Origin: Paenibacillus barengoltzii NBRC 101215
Lineage (GTDB): Bacteria > Bacillota > Bacilli > Paenibacillales > Paenibacillaceae
Assembly (NCBI RefSeq): GCF_004000745.1
Contig: NZ_BILV01000016.1
Span: 1-64,000 of the forward strand
Length of the DNA stretch: 64,000 nucleotides
Reading direction: 5' to 3'
Shown: positions 8,626 through 16,185 of the stretch, piece by piece
Layout of the letters: every line of letters begins with the position of its first letter
How positions within the stretch are numbered: position 1 is the stretch's first letter
Notes under the pieces: generated by a model
Seen by the model: the letters and a program-made list of their open reading frames with translations, nothing else
Told to the model about the DNA's origin: nothing
Database searches by the model: none
Program-made: the position numbers and the translations under genes

Positions 8626-8883
8626 TCAGCCCCCCGTCGTATCCGTCAGCCCGTCCACCGAAATGCCCAGCGTTTTGAGTACATAAAAAGCTAAATATTT
8701 GGCAATACCGGGTGCGAAAACGAAAATACCGAGAATGATTGAAAGCATAATGTGCGACCAAAGCCGATTCGTTTCTCCATTGGCATACATTTTCACACCA
8801 CGGTAGATAGCGATCGTCAAGAAAATCGCCTGCAGCAATCGTTTCAGCACAAGCAAACCGGTTTGGACAAAATCCCCATCCAT
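8626..8883 (-). CDS. VirB2-like small membrane protein
   Basis: ATG 8883 has GGAGGTGAG upstream with correct spacing; a longer frame to 8979 runs into the TcpC-like gene and is rejected. The 85-residue product (MDGDFVQTGLLVLKRLLQ...) has two hydrophobic helices (LLQAIFLTIAIYRGVKMY and HIMLSIILGIFVFAPGIA) separated by a short polar loop, ending in a polar GLTDTTGG tail. This is the size and topology of VirB2/TrbC pilin-like subunits or of small Gram-positive channel proteins. No cleavable signal is obvious. Confidence 0.65.
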   Translation of the reverse strand: MDGDFVQTGLLVLKRLLQAIFLTIAIYRGVKMYANGETNRLWSHIMLSIILGIFVFAPGIAKYLAFYVLKTLGISVDGLTDTTGG

Positions 8884-8962
8884 ATCCCTCACCTCCAGGT
8901 CTAACCAATGAATCGTGGTCCACGCGATCATTTTGATGGCTCGGATTTCGGGTAAGTTATTA

Positions 8963-9781
8963 CTACATAGCCGCCACAAAAAATTTTTGATTTTCTTCCG
9001 TTACCTTCATCCGCCACACCTGCGCCAAACGAAAGCCGGTCGATGCGTCCTCGGCGGTAAATGAAACCGTAACGTCGTAAGGTCCTTCTCCGGTTGCTTC
9101 CAAACGATCTAACGCTACAAAACGCAACCGGCCATTTAGCGGAACCATTTTGGCGTCTGCCGTTACATAATTGAGCAGGCCGCCAGCATCCTTGCTTTCG
9201 CATATCGTTTTCAGGAAACTTTCCATGGCCGGCCGCATCCGCTCTTTCACCGCGGCGGATGCCGCTGCTGCTTGCGGAATCTTCGGAACAACTGGTGGTT
9301 CCTGTAATGATCGAATGATCGGCGGATCGGTGACCGCTGCCCCTTTTGCTGCTTGAACCCAAACCGGCACTTCAACCTCCCACATCACCCGCTCCGGATT
9401 GGCGGCTATTACGCGAACCCGGACCCGATAAGACGATCCGCCGCTAGCGGCGATGGTCAAAAACTCCGATGCAATCACCTGTTGACTTCGAGTGTTTGAT
9501 TCGGCCTGTAAGGCAGCAACACGGGCAAGCGCATCCGGATCGATATAGGGCTGCAGCCGCTGCACTCGCTCTTCCGGCAATTCCCCGCCGTCCCAGAGCA
9601 TCCATTCCCGGGCAAACCCAAGCGCCGTTTGGATCGCCATCTGCTGCTCGGCCGTTCGTGTGAGCAAGGCGGGGACTGGATCGGTTTCCGAGCGAAACAG
9701 CGTAGAAACCGCCCCCAAACAGGAAAACATTAGCATGCTCCACAGGAGCAGCTTCGGCAGCCAACGAAATTCCAAGTCCAT
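8963..9781 (-). CDS. TcpC/VirB8-like conjugation protein
   Basis: A 272-residue protein with one N-terminal transmembrane helix (WLPKLLLWSMLMFSCLGAV) and a large extracellular part containing two repeats of the NTF2-like fold typical of TcpC/VirB8: YRVRVRVIAANPERVMWEVEVPVWV and YDVTVSFTAEDASTGFRLAQVWRMKV. TcpC is an essential envelope component of Gram-positive conjugation. An Ala/Pro-rich linker separates the repeats. ATG 9781 directly follows the relaxation-protein stop (GGGAGGTGAATG), so the two are coupled. Confidence 0.8.
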   Translation of the reverse strand: MDLEFRWLPKLLLWSMLMFSCLGAVSTLFRSETDPVPALLTRTAEQQMAIQTALGFAREWMLWDGGELPEERVQRLQPYIDPDALARVAALQAESNTRSQQVIASEFLTIAASGGSSYRVRVRVIAANPERVMWEVEVPVWVQAAKGAAVTDPPIIRSLQEPPVVPKIPQAAAASAAVKERMRPAMESFLKTICESKDAGGLLNYVTADAKMVPLNGRLRFVALDRLEATGEGPYDVTVSFTAEDASTGFRLAQVWRMKVTEENQKFFVAAM

Positions 9782-10657
9782 TCACCTCCCTGCGATCGGG
9801 GACGGCTCACGCGGCTGTTTGCCGAGAAGCGGCAGATCCGCCTCTGCGGGCGGCAGCAGCGGCATCTCTTTCAACCGGATGCGCGACTCTCCCACTCCCC
9901 ACCAAAGTGCTTCCTCTACGCCTTTTCGCTTCCATTCGCTCTCGCTGATTGCCCAGACGTTCGGCAACGGACGACTAAGCAGCGGCCCTTCGCCGAGTGC
10001 AGCCCAAAGACGCAACAGACGCTTCGGACGCGACTCGATCTTGGTCACAAACAGGACATGGACAGCCGCAACCGACCTCCATGCAGCGGACAACACCCGT
10101 CCGTACAGCCACAGCTTGTCCTGCAGCTTCCACTGGTTTTCGCTACCGGTATCGTACTCCACATGCAGCACAAGCCGCCCTCGTCCCGGAAGCACATATG
10201 TGCACAATCCGTCCGGACGCAGCAGCATCGTTTTTTTACCGGAGTCTTTGAAATGGGCGTATTGTTCTGCGGCTTCCCGGGTTGACTGCCACTCCGTTAT
10301 ACCTTCGCCTTCATGGCGCAAACTGTGCTCAATGAGTGAAACAAAAAATGCGTTAGTGCCGTACACATGCTCCAGTTGAATCGGCAACTTCTCCCATGCT
10401 TTAGAACGGTAACCATCTTCTTCACCAGCAAGCAGAGCAGCGGTTTTTGCCCCTTGGGCGGTCAGGCCGTATCCTACATGATTGAGCCGAAGGAAGGGAA
10501 GCGGAATACTGCGAATCAATCCTTGCCGGTTCAATTGACTGGCCATTGCGTAAAGAGTAGGCAACCGGTAATTCAGAACGATCGCCGCCTGCTTGGCGGT
10601 CATCGGTCCGTATCGGTAGATGAGCGCAAGCAGCTCCTTTTTTGCCGCTTCGTACAT
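9782..10657 (-). CDS. Replication-relaxation family protein (putative relaxase/initiator)
   Basis: A 291-residue protein beginning with a winged helix-turn-helix (YGPMTAKQAAIVLNYRLPT, then LNRQGLIRSIPLP) followed by a nuclease-like core with a conserved acidic stretch (LVLHVEYDTGSENQWKLQDK). This is the Replic_Relax type of protein found next to VirD4-like ATPases in Firmicute plasmids and integrative elements, where it is thought to process DNA for transfer or replication. ATG 10657 follows AAAGGAGAGAGAC. No tyrosine relaxase of MobA/MobT type is visible in the window, so this is the best candidate for the DNA-processing protein. Confidence 0.8.
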   Translation of the reverse strand: MYEAAKKELLALIYRYGPMTAKQAAIVLNYRLPTLYAMASQLNRQGLIRSIPLPFLRLNHVGYGLTAQGAKTAALLAGEEDGYRSKAWEKLPIQLEHVYGTNAFFVSLIEHSLRHEGEGITEWQSTREAAEQYAHFKDSGKKTMLLRPDGLCTYVLPGRGRLVLHVEYDTGSENQWKLQDKLWLYGRVLSAAWRSVAAVHVLFVTKIESRPKRLLRLWAALGEGPLLSRPLPNVWAISESEWKRKGVEEALWWGVGESRIRLKEMPLLPPAEADLPLLGKQPREPSPIAGR

Positions 10658-10759
10658 GTCTCTCTCCTTTCCGCGCAGATGAGAGCAAGTCCGGATCAGC
10701 GCGACCGCCGGCTCATGCGCCGGTTGCGGTTTTCGGAGTTGGTTCCATCTAACCCGCTT

Positions 10760-10807
10760 ATCTCCATCTTTATCTCAGACTTGATCTCAGTTTTGATCTC
10801 TGACTTT
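10760..10807 (-). repeat. Four 12-bp imperfect tandem repeats
   Basis: Between the VirD4-like and relaxation genes, ATCTCCA, ATCTCAG, ATCTCAG and ATCTCTG recur at 10760, 10772, 10784 and 10796, an exact 12-base period. On the minus strand the repeats could encode SEIK/TEIK tetrapeptides, but no start codon precedes them in that frame, so they are more likely a DNA site. The rest of 10658-10821 shows no convincing gene. Confidence 0.6.
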
Positions 10808-10821
10808 ATTAGGCATGAGCC

Positions 10822-13119
10822 TTACTCCGGCTCATCGCGTCGCCAACCGTTTAGCGGGGACTGCGGTCCTTCTCCGATGTTCATTTCCCGCTCGACCGAC
10901 TCGATCGACCGGCCATCCTGCTTGTCCGAATGCGCCCATGCTTCCCGGATCCAAGCTTCGTGCTTCACCTGCACAATCTCGTTTTTCACCGTAAATAGCT
11001 CAAGACGACCTTCATGTCCTTTCGTGCGTACAATGGCGTGCAGTTCGGCCAGGTTCATCAAATCGGTATTCGTCACCTGGGGTTTCAGCCAACGCGACAA
11101 TTTGTCCGCATCCGGCCCTCCGAGCTGCAGCAGCATCAGCGTACCGACATTGCCGAGTATCGCCTCCAGAATGCGATCGGATAATTGGGTCAAATACTGG
11201 GTGGCCAGAAAGAGTGACAAACCGAACTTGCGATCCTCGGCCAATATTTTCGTCAAGATGTCCGTCGCAAACAAATGGACTTCGTCGGCAAAGAAAAAAT
11301 GCGCTTTGGACTTATGCTGAGGCCGCTTGCGGCAGGTGAAATGATAGTCGATGAAAAACAGGCTGGCCAGAATCTTCAGTAAATCCGGGACGCAGCCGCT
11401 GCCGTCGATGAGCACGATATGGCCCTCGTCCATCGCCCGCCGGGTGTCGATGCTGCTGCGCTCTTGCCCCAGCATCCGCCGCGCGGTCGGGTACGTCGTT
11501 AAGGCACCGAGCTTATTCATGATGGGACCGAGATGATCCCCTAAATTTTTGATTTGCGCGAACTCGTCCAGCCAAAAATGGCGCAAATGCAGGTCGAGCT
11601 TCGGCAGCAATTTTCTCCGGTAGTTCTCGTTATAGAAAATATCCATAATACCCAGTACCGTTTGCGGCGGCACCGACAACAGACTTAAAACGGCGTTTCG
11701 TAAATAATGTTCCGCCCGCGGGCGCGAACCCGGGAACAATTGCTGCAAGGTGGTCACGAACTCCCCGGTCAACGACTCCCGTACATCCGAATGCGCGTCT
11801 TGAAACAAGTTGAAGCCGCGCGGCCGTTCGGTAGCCCCGAGCGGAATCAGGTGCAGCTTCGGATACAACTTTTTCGGGATATAACTCAGCAACGTTTCAA
11901 TTGCCCCGCCGTGCGGGTCGAGAAACGTAAAACCGGGCGCTTGGTCCGACTTCCGCTCCAGATCTTCAACCATACGGGTCATGATCGAGAGCAGCGTAGA
12001 CGTTTTCCCGGAACCGGTCGTGCCGGCGAGAAACGCATGCTTGAGCATTTGACCCAGCGGCATACGAAGTTCCCGTTCCTGGCCCGGTACGTTGCTTTTC
12101 CCGATGTAGAGGCCGTGGTCGAGCCCAGTGGGAGCCGGTACAATTTTTGCATGCATCTTCTCCATATGCGCGGCGGCCGGATCGCCAAAAGCAGGAATGC
12201 GCAGCCAGTAGCCCAGTTCCTCCGAAGCGAGCAATAACTGCTTGGATGGCGTTCCCGGTGCGAATACCTGCTTTTTGCCTTTTACCGGCCGCAGGACGAT
12301 GCCATTACCGCTTCGCATCGATTGCAGCATATCGTTCATCGTTTGCAGTCGCGCTTTGGCCGAAGAGGAACGAATCAGCACGCGAAATCCGGTCCACAGC
12401 CCGATTTCATCCTCATCCTGTTTGCTTTGCAGCGTCCGCATCACGTTTTGCTGGTAGGCGGTCAATTCCCGCGGCCGTGATTTAGCCTTTTGGTTCGTGT
12501 TCATCTCCCGCCAAATGGACTGTATGGACACCGGCTCATTGGCCGGGGAACGCAGCCAGTTCTCGGCTCTGCGGACACGGCGCTGAAGGAGCCGCTTGCC
12601 CGCTGGCGCAAATGCCAGCTCCAGCCACACCTCCTCACCTTCCGCCAGTTCGCCTGCACCCATCGCGGCGATCATTTCGTTCAGCGGATCTTTGCCGGTC
12701 GGATGGATACTTGCAACGGAAAGAGCGCCCTTATACGCCGGACGGCCTTCGGCAACGATCACGTTTTTGCCCGAACCAGCGGTAAACACGGGTGTCTCGA
12801 CCGGAAGCAAATACATTCCGTACACCTGTGTGTGGAACCCGGTACGAAATCCCATCCAGCGAATGTCGGGGACAGAAACGTAGATCCGTACCCGTCCAGC
12901 AGGTCCTGCACACTGGATCAGGAAACGAAAATAGAGTTGTCCATACCGAAGACGCTGGAATCGGGGAAGCCCAAGTCCGCTGATATGCCGGGCAAATCGC
13001 GTTGCATTGGCAAACTCCATAGGCGTGGCATTAAGGGAGGATTGAATTTCGAACCATAGCGTTCGCTTGTGCTGACCTTGGCCGGGCTCGCACCAGCTTG
13101 GAAATAAAAAAGAGAGCAT
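10822..13119 (-). CDS. VirD4/HerA-like type IV coupling ATPase
   Basis: A 765-residue protein that couples the DNA-processing complex to the secretion channel. Walker A is GTTGSGKT at residues 366-373; the Walker B-like stretch is HFFFADEVHLFA, followed by FLATQYLTQL. An N-terminal domain of about 350 residues precedes the ATPase and lacks clear membrane helices, unlike classical VirD4. The start ATG 13119 follows GAGGGGAGGGGAGC; a GTG/ATG pair at 13182/13179 sits almost on top of its own AAGGAG and is less likely. It is the first gene of the transfer operon, immediately after a strong terminator. Confidence 0.88.
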   Translation of the reverse strand: MLSFLFPSWCEPGQGQHKRTLWFEIQSSLNATPMEFANATRFARHISGLGLPRFQRLRYGQLYFRFLIQCAGPAGRVRIYVSVPDIRWMGFRTGFHTQVYGMYLLPVETPVFTAGSGKNVIVAEGRPAYKGALSVASIHPTGKDPLNEMIAAMGAGELAEGEEVWLELAFAPAGKRLLQRRVRRAENWLRSPANEPVSIQSIWREMNTNQKAKSRPRELTAYQQNVMRTLQSKQDEDEIGLWTGFRVLIRSSSAKARLQTMNDMLQSMRSGNGIVLRPVKGKKQVFAPGTPSKQLLLASEELGYWLRIPAFGDPAAAHMEKMHAKIVPAPTGLDHGLYIGKSNVPGQERELRMPLGQMLKHAFLAGTTGSGKTSTLLSIMTRMVEDLERKSDQAPGFTFLDPHGGAIETLLSYIPKKLYPKLHLIPLGATERPRGFNLFQDAHSDVRESLTGEFVTTLQQLFPGSRPRAEHYLRNAVLSLLSVPPQTVLGIMDIFYNENYRRKLLPKLDLHLRHFWLDEFAQIKNLGDHLGPIMNKLGALTTYPTARRMLGQERSSIDTRRAMDEGHIVLIDGSGCVPDLLKILASLFFIDYHFTCRKRPQHKSKAHFFFADEVHLFATDILTKILAEDRKFGLSLFLATQYLTQLSDRILEAILGNVGTLMLLQLGGPDADKLSRWLKPQVTNTDLMNLAELHAIVRTKGHEGRLELFTVKNEIVQVKHEAWIREAWAHSDKQDGRSIESVEREMNIGEGPQSPLNGWRRDEPE

Positions 13120-13235
13120 CGCTGCTCCCCTCCCCTCGATCTTCCGCTCCTCAATTGTCGAGATATTGGATGGATCCATCACTCCTTTCCCTTCAGGAAC
13201 GACCGGTGAGCCCGATCAGCCCTGAAAATGAAAAA

Positions 13236-13267
13236 GACAGGCCGTCCGGGATGCCCGGGAGCCTGTC
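13236..13267 (-). terminator. Rho-independent terminator upstream of the transfer operon
   Basis: GACAGGC...GCCTGTC encloses an inner CCGGG/CCCGG stem, and on the minus strand is followed by TTTTTC. It separates the AT-rich two-gene insert from the VirD4-like gene. Its location between promoter-side sequence and the operon also allows an attenuator role. Confidence 0.8.
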
Positions 13268-13304
13268 CACACCTTTTTGACACTATCAGATTAACAGGAT
13301 TACG

Positions 13305-13356
13305 TGACCTTGTCTTGTCCCTTTTCCTGATCATTTTGTGACCTTGGATTGACCTT
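13305..13356. promoter_or_regulatory. Cluster of TGACCTT heptamers
   Basis: TGACCTT occurs at 13305, 13339 and 13350 (the last two 11 bases apart, one helical turn). The same motif occurs at 15240, 15251 (TGACCT) and 15256, and as an inverted pair at 15998-16004/16016-16022. These sites flank the ArpU-like regulator and the start of the transfer operon, so they are candidate operators for it or another element regulator. Confidence 0.5.
13324..13355. repeat. 32-bp direct repeat, copy 1
   Basis: The segment beginning TTCCTGATCATTTTGTGACC matches positions 15225-15256 with 2 differences in 32 bases. The two copies bracket the AT-rich genes at 13420-14824. This could reflect a duplication or recombination that brought in the insert. 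Confidence 0.8.
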
Positions 13357-13419
13357 TGATTTTTGGTAGCTTTAGCCCTCTACTCGAGTCGAATTATGAT
13401 ATTGACTCACTTATCCGAC

Positions 13420-14121
13420 TCAAATAAACCATCTTAATTCTTTTCGAAAGAAAGGAACCCCTTCCGTATTTTCATAATCATAAACCATTAAATAGAGTTT
13501 ACTAACTTGATTTGCTAACTGAATTATTAGCTGGTCTTTTTCTATTTCTCCCATTTTCAAACCACTAACATCGAGATATGCAGGATATACAGCCGTGGAC
13601 AAAGATGAACTCTTGATCAAATAGGTAAAAAACTCATTTTCAATAACCTCCCTTTCATCACCTTCTATTTCAAAACACCCTAGCTGGCGATAATCATTCT
13701 GAAATTTTCTACCTAGAATAAAGTGGCCAATTTCATTGTTAACCAGTTTTTCTTTAATCATTCTTTCAAAAACTTTATAAGCTATATCTTTGGCGTCATT
13801 AACTTGAAGACCGCATGGTTCCCCGTATTTGGTCTTTGTTACAGTAACAGAATCAAAAATCATGCTAAACATTAAAGCTTCATCATCCACTTTATTAGTG
13901 ATAAAGAAGGAGTAATCTTCTATACTGGAGCTTCCTAGTTCTCTTTGATAAAAATAATGCCTAGCCAGAATCCCTTGAATATTGATCATGTTGATCAGGA
14001 TTTCTCTTATTTGCTCTTCATCAGTCGTTGAAATAACAGGCAGTTTACGAACAACGAGCTGGTTTGGAGAAAAAAAGGAAGTGTGGTTTTCTTTCATTTC
14101 GTTAAAACTAATCTTTTTCAT
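13420..14121 (-). CDS. Hypothetical protein, 233 aa (AT-rich insert)
   Basis: A soluble 233-residue protein (MKKISFNEMKENHTSFFSP...) with no signal peptide or membrane helix. It is acidic and mixed alpha/beta; a Lys/Glu-rich middle and aromatic C-terminus (YLMVYDYENTEGVPFFRKEL) are the only notable features. No family is recognised. Base composition is clearly more AT-rich than the conjugation genes around it, and together with the next gene it lies between copies of a 32-bp direct repeat. That points to acquired cargo, perhaps immunity, exclusion or defence, but the sequence gives no direct evidence for any of these. Confidence 0.75.
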   Translation of the reverse strand: MKKISFNEMKENHTSFFSPNQLVVRKLPVISTTDEEQIREILINMINIQGILARHYFYQRELGSSSIEDYSFFITNKVDDEALMFSMIFDSVTVTKTKYGEPCGLQVNDAKDIAYKVFERMIKEKLVNNEIGHFILGRKFQNDYRQLGCFEIEGDEREVIENEFFTYLIKSSSLSTAVYPAYLDVSGLKMGEIEKDQLIIQLANQVSKLYLMVYDYENTEGVPFFRKELRWFI

Positions 14122-14197
14122 ATCCTCACCATTTTCTTTAAAAATGGAAATAGGTGAACTAACTACTTAGTAGTTAATTCACCCAAGTCCTCCCTAA

Positions 14198-14824
14198 TTA
14201 ATTAGCATTAGCAGTTTCAAAAATAATAGATAGAGGTGCGGGCGATAAAGGGTCTGTCTCTAAAAAGGAGACCGTTAAATCACTGGCCCTTACTCGAACC
14301 TTTTCAACATCTGAAGGTATAACAAAATCGTCACCAACTTTTGCTGTACGTAGTCTTGTTGCCGTAAAAGTTGAATTTACATCTTTATCGAGGTATGTGG
14401 CAGGTGAAAGTACAGAAGTATTTGTAACAGTAAAATTCCCTTTTAACCCTTTCAACCAATCACCTGTTACAACCATCGTATAAAACAATTCATATTTGTT
14501 TGTACCAACATAGTTGTACAAACTCATAGTTAATCCTCCAAAGACAACATCACTAGCGGTAATTGAGCTATTAGGTTTTACTAAAGGAATAGTTGCATGG
14601 AAGTTGCCGTTTGCATCACGTTGCAGGACAACTCCATCTTCCTGAAATTGGGCAGGAAGCATTTCTTGTAATGGTACTGTTGTTATCTTTGCCTCTTTAC
14701 CAGCCACTTGCTCTTCATAAACTGTACCGGCAACTTGAGTGGTTTCACCCATACCATATGCGCTTGTCGCAATAGATACTACGAGCATAATACAAAACAA
14801 AGCAGACGAGAATATCTTCTTCAT
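14198..14824 (-). CDS. Secreted hypothetical protein, 208 aa
   Basis: The protein begins with a clear Sec signal peptide (MKKIFSSALFCIMLVVSIATSAYGM, cleavage near residue 25) with no lipobox. The mature part is rich in Thr/Val and beta-strand-like, with many short strands (KITTVPLQEM, FTVTNTSVLS, LTVSFLETD), suggesting a small extracellular beta-sandwich. No family is recognised. It sits 77 bases upstream of the 233-aa gene in the same orientation and may be co-transcribed with it. The AT-rich composition matches that partner and not the transfer genes. Confidence 0.75.
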   Translation of the reverse strand: MKKIFSSALFCIMLVVSIATSAYGMGETTQVAGTVYEEQVAGKEAKITTVPLQEMLPAQFQEDGVVLQRDANGNFHATIPLVKPNSSITASDVVFGGLTMSLYNYVGTNKYELFYTMVVTGDWLKGLKGNFTVTNTSVLSPATYLDKDVNSTFTATRLRTAKVGDDFVIPSDVEKVRVRASDLTVSFLETDPLSPAPLSIIFETANAN

Positions 14825-15224
14825 TTAGATTCGAAACCCTCCCATTTTTTGAAGGCTGGCCAGCGATCAATTATTATTTTGTAACAATTCCATTATATCC
14901 CAATATATCAAGTTTTGTTATAACATAAATACAATTATTTCGAATATTCTATGTCATTATCCAAATATAGAATATATTTCATAAAAACATCTAGATAGTG
15001 ATAAGTTATATAATATGTTAATTCTAGTGAGTTTAACTCTTTCTGAGAAAATAGGCAAATCGGGTGAAGATTGACCCGACTCATGGCAATCATTTAGCAA
15101 GTTCCAACGGACGACAGAGCCCTGATCCACCACAAGCGGAAAGCCTAACCGTTCGTCTGAAGAGCACCAGTATTGAACTTACCACCGGATTGCCAACCGC
15201 TACCATAATTCAAGGAGAACAAGG
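14825..15224. other. Gene-free stretch, probable promoter of the insert
   Basis: About 400 bases without a supported gene. Positions 14880-15050 are very AT-rich and probably hold the promoter of the secreted protein. Positions 15050-15224 return to the GC-richer composition of the conjugation module and show a short CGGGT/ACCCG stem at 15060-15078 but no convincing coding frame. Confidence 0.4.
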
Positions 15225-15256
15225 TTCCTAATCATTTTGTGACCTTCGATTGACCT
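15225..15256. repeat. 32-bp direct repeat, copy 2
   Basis: Partner of 13324-13355 (30 of 32 identical). It abuts the stop codon of the ArpU-like regulator gene and contains two overlapping TGACCT(T) motifs 11 and 16 bases after the first. Confidence 0.8.
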
Positions 15257-15260
15257 GACC

Positions 15261-15746
15261 TTATTCCGCGGAATCGTCCGATGAATCCACATCCGAATTC
15301 GCTTCTTTATCATCCACGAATAAAATGGAAGCCTCTCCGCCTACAAAGCGGTAAATGTGACTGAGCAATCGTTTCCGCCGCTTATAGAACATGCGGTGCG
15401 TTAAGCCCAGCTTTTCCATGACAAGCATGGAAGGCAGACGGCGCATGTAACGCTCTTCCACAAATTGCTGATCTTCCTCTTGCAAGGAGTGAATCGCGGC
15501 TTCCAGCACATCAATCCTCAGTTCCATTAAAGGGATTTCTACATTTTGCAATTGTAAACGGCGGATTATCTCGTTTAATATTGCTTCGTTTTTTTGACCC
15601 TTGCCGTAGATCGGGACCAAATCGAATTTTTGTGTAAGCCCCGGGATACGTGACAACTGTTCCCGCATGGACTCCAACTGCGATTTCCAAACCGGTAAAG
15701 TGAATAACCAGTTTTCGACGCGAGTGAACGGGATCGGTCGGCTCAC
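15261..15746 (-). CDS. ArpU-like sigma-70-region-4 transcriptional regulator
   Basis: A 161-residue protein starting at GTG 15746, which overlaps the upstream gene's stop as GTGA; ATG 15755 is an alternative. The C-terminal half has a sigma-4-like helix-turn-helix (LQEEDQQFVEERYMRRLPSM, then MEKLGLTHRMFYKRRKRLL), the pattern of ArpU/RinA-type late activators of phages and mobile elements. The acidic tail (DDKEANSDVDSSDDSAE) is unusual. Placed upstream of the transfer operon, it is the best candidate for its activator; the TGACCTT sites near 13.3, 15.25 and 16.0 kb are possible targets (inference). Confidence 0.7.
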   Translation of the reverse strand: MSRPIPFTRVENWLFTLPVWKSQLESMREQLSRIPGLTQKFDLVPIYGKGQKNEAILNEIIRRLQLQNVEIPLMELRIDVLEAAIHSLQEEDQQFVEERYMRRLPSMLVMEKLGLTHRMFYKRRKRLLSHIYRFVGGEASILFVDDKEANSDVDSSDDSAE

Positions 15747-15961
15747 TGCCCCCATCCCCGTTGCCGGATACGATGACGAACTCTACCATACCAATCGTGA
15801 CGCATCAATTGGGCGTAAAAGGCTTGCGAATAGCTGGCTCCACTCCGCTTTTCAGGCTTGTTTGATTGACATTGCGCCGGCAAATTCGGTTTATCCGTCT
15901 CGGAAAGAGAAACTTCCCTGAAAGACTGCCCCGCATTAACGACTTCGTGCTTCCCCATCAT
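15743..15961 (-). CDS. Small hypothetical protein, 72 aa
   Basis: Start ATG 15961 is preceded by GAAGGGAGCAAAA; an upstream in-frame ATG at 15982 contains that ribosome site within its own codons and is therefore less likely. The product (MMGKHEVVNAGQSFREV...) is polar, ending in an Arg/Trp-rich segment (LMRHDWYGRVRHRIRQRGWG) that could bind nucleic acid. No family is recognised. It overlaps the ArpU-like gene by four bases and is the first gene after the hairpin at 16.05 kb. Confidence 0.55.
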   Translation of the reverse strand: MMGKHEVVNAGQSFREVSLSETDKPNLPAQCQSNKPEKRSGASYSQAFYAQLMRHDWYGRVRHRIRQRGWGQ

Positions 15962-15997
15962 TTTTGCTCCCTTCAAATTCATGAATGGGCGCGCGCT

Positions 15998-16022
15998 TGA
16001 CCTTATTGTACGGGGAAGGTCA
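15998..16022. promoter_or_regulatory. Inverted TGACCTT/AAGGTCA pair
   Basis: TGACCTT at 15998-16004 and AAGGTCA at 16016-16022 form an inverted repeat with an 11-base spacer directly upstream of the small-protein/ArpU-like operon. The motif is shared with the sites at 13.3 and 15.25 kb. Confidence 0.5.
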
Positions 16023-16047
16023 CGTTTCGGTAAGGCGACTCTTTTTG

Positions 16048-16072
16048 TACAACCTTTTTACAAAAGGTTGTA
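16048..16072. repeat. Perfect 11-bp inverted repeat with 3-base loop
   Basis: TACAACCTTTT and AAAAGGTTGTA are separated by TAC. It lies at the junction between the conjugation module and the arsenic cargo. On the minus strand it is followed by CAAAAAGA rather than a T-run, so it is not a standard terminator; an operator or recombination site is possible. Confidence 0.6.
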
Positions 16073-16084
16073 TATTTTCCTGGA

Positions 16085-16098
16085 ACCCCCATGGGGTA
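16085..16098. promoter_or_regulatory. CsoR-box-like G/C palindrome
   Basis: ACCCCCATGGGGTA resembles the CsoR-type boxes at 39649-39663 and 43786-43803 of this window. No copper gene follows directly, so this may be chance or a remnant. Confidence 0.3.
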
Positions 16099-16121
16099 TA
16101 TGCATAAGAATATCAAACAAA

Positions 16122-16155
16122 AATAGCACCTGCCAACGTGGTTGAAGGTGCTATT
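16122..16155 (-). terminator. Terminator after arsM
   Basis: AATAGCACCT...AGGTGCTATT forms a 10-base stem; the minus strand continues with TTTTTG. It ends the arsM transcript 30 bases after its stop. Confidence 0.85.
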
Positions 16156-16185
16156 CATGGCTTTTGTGCAGTTTCTTAATCCTAC

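Noticed and set aside
10760-10807. Possible CRISPR-like array
   Set aside because: The repeat is only 12 bases with no spacers.
13324-15256. Target-site duplication of a transposon
   Set aside because: 32 bases is too long for a usual duplication and no transposase or terminal inverted repeats are present.
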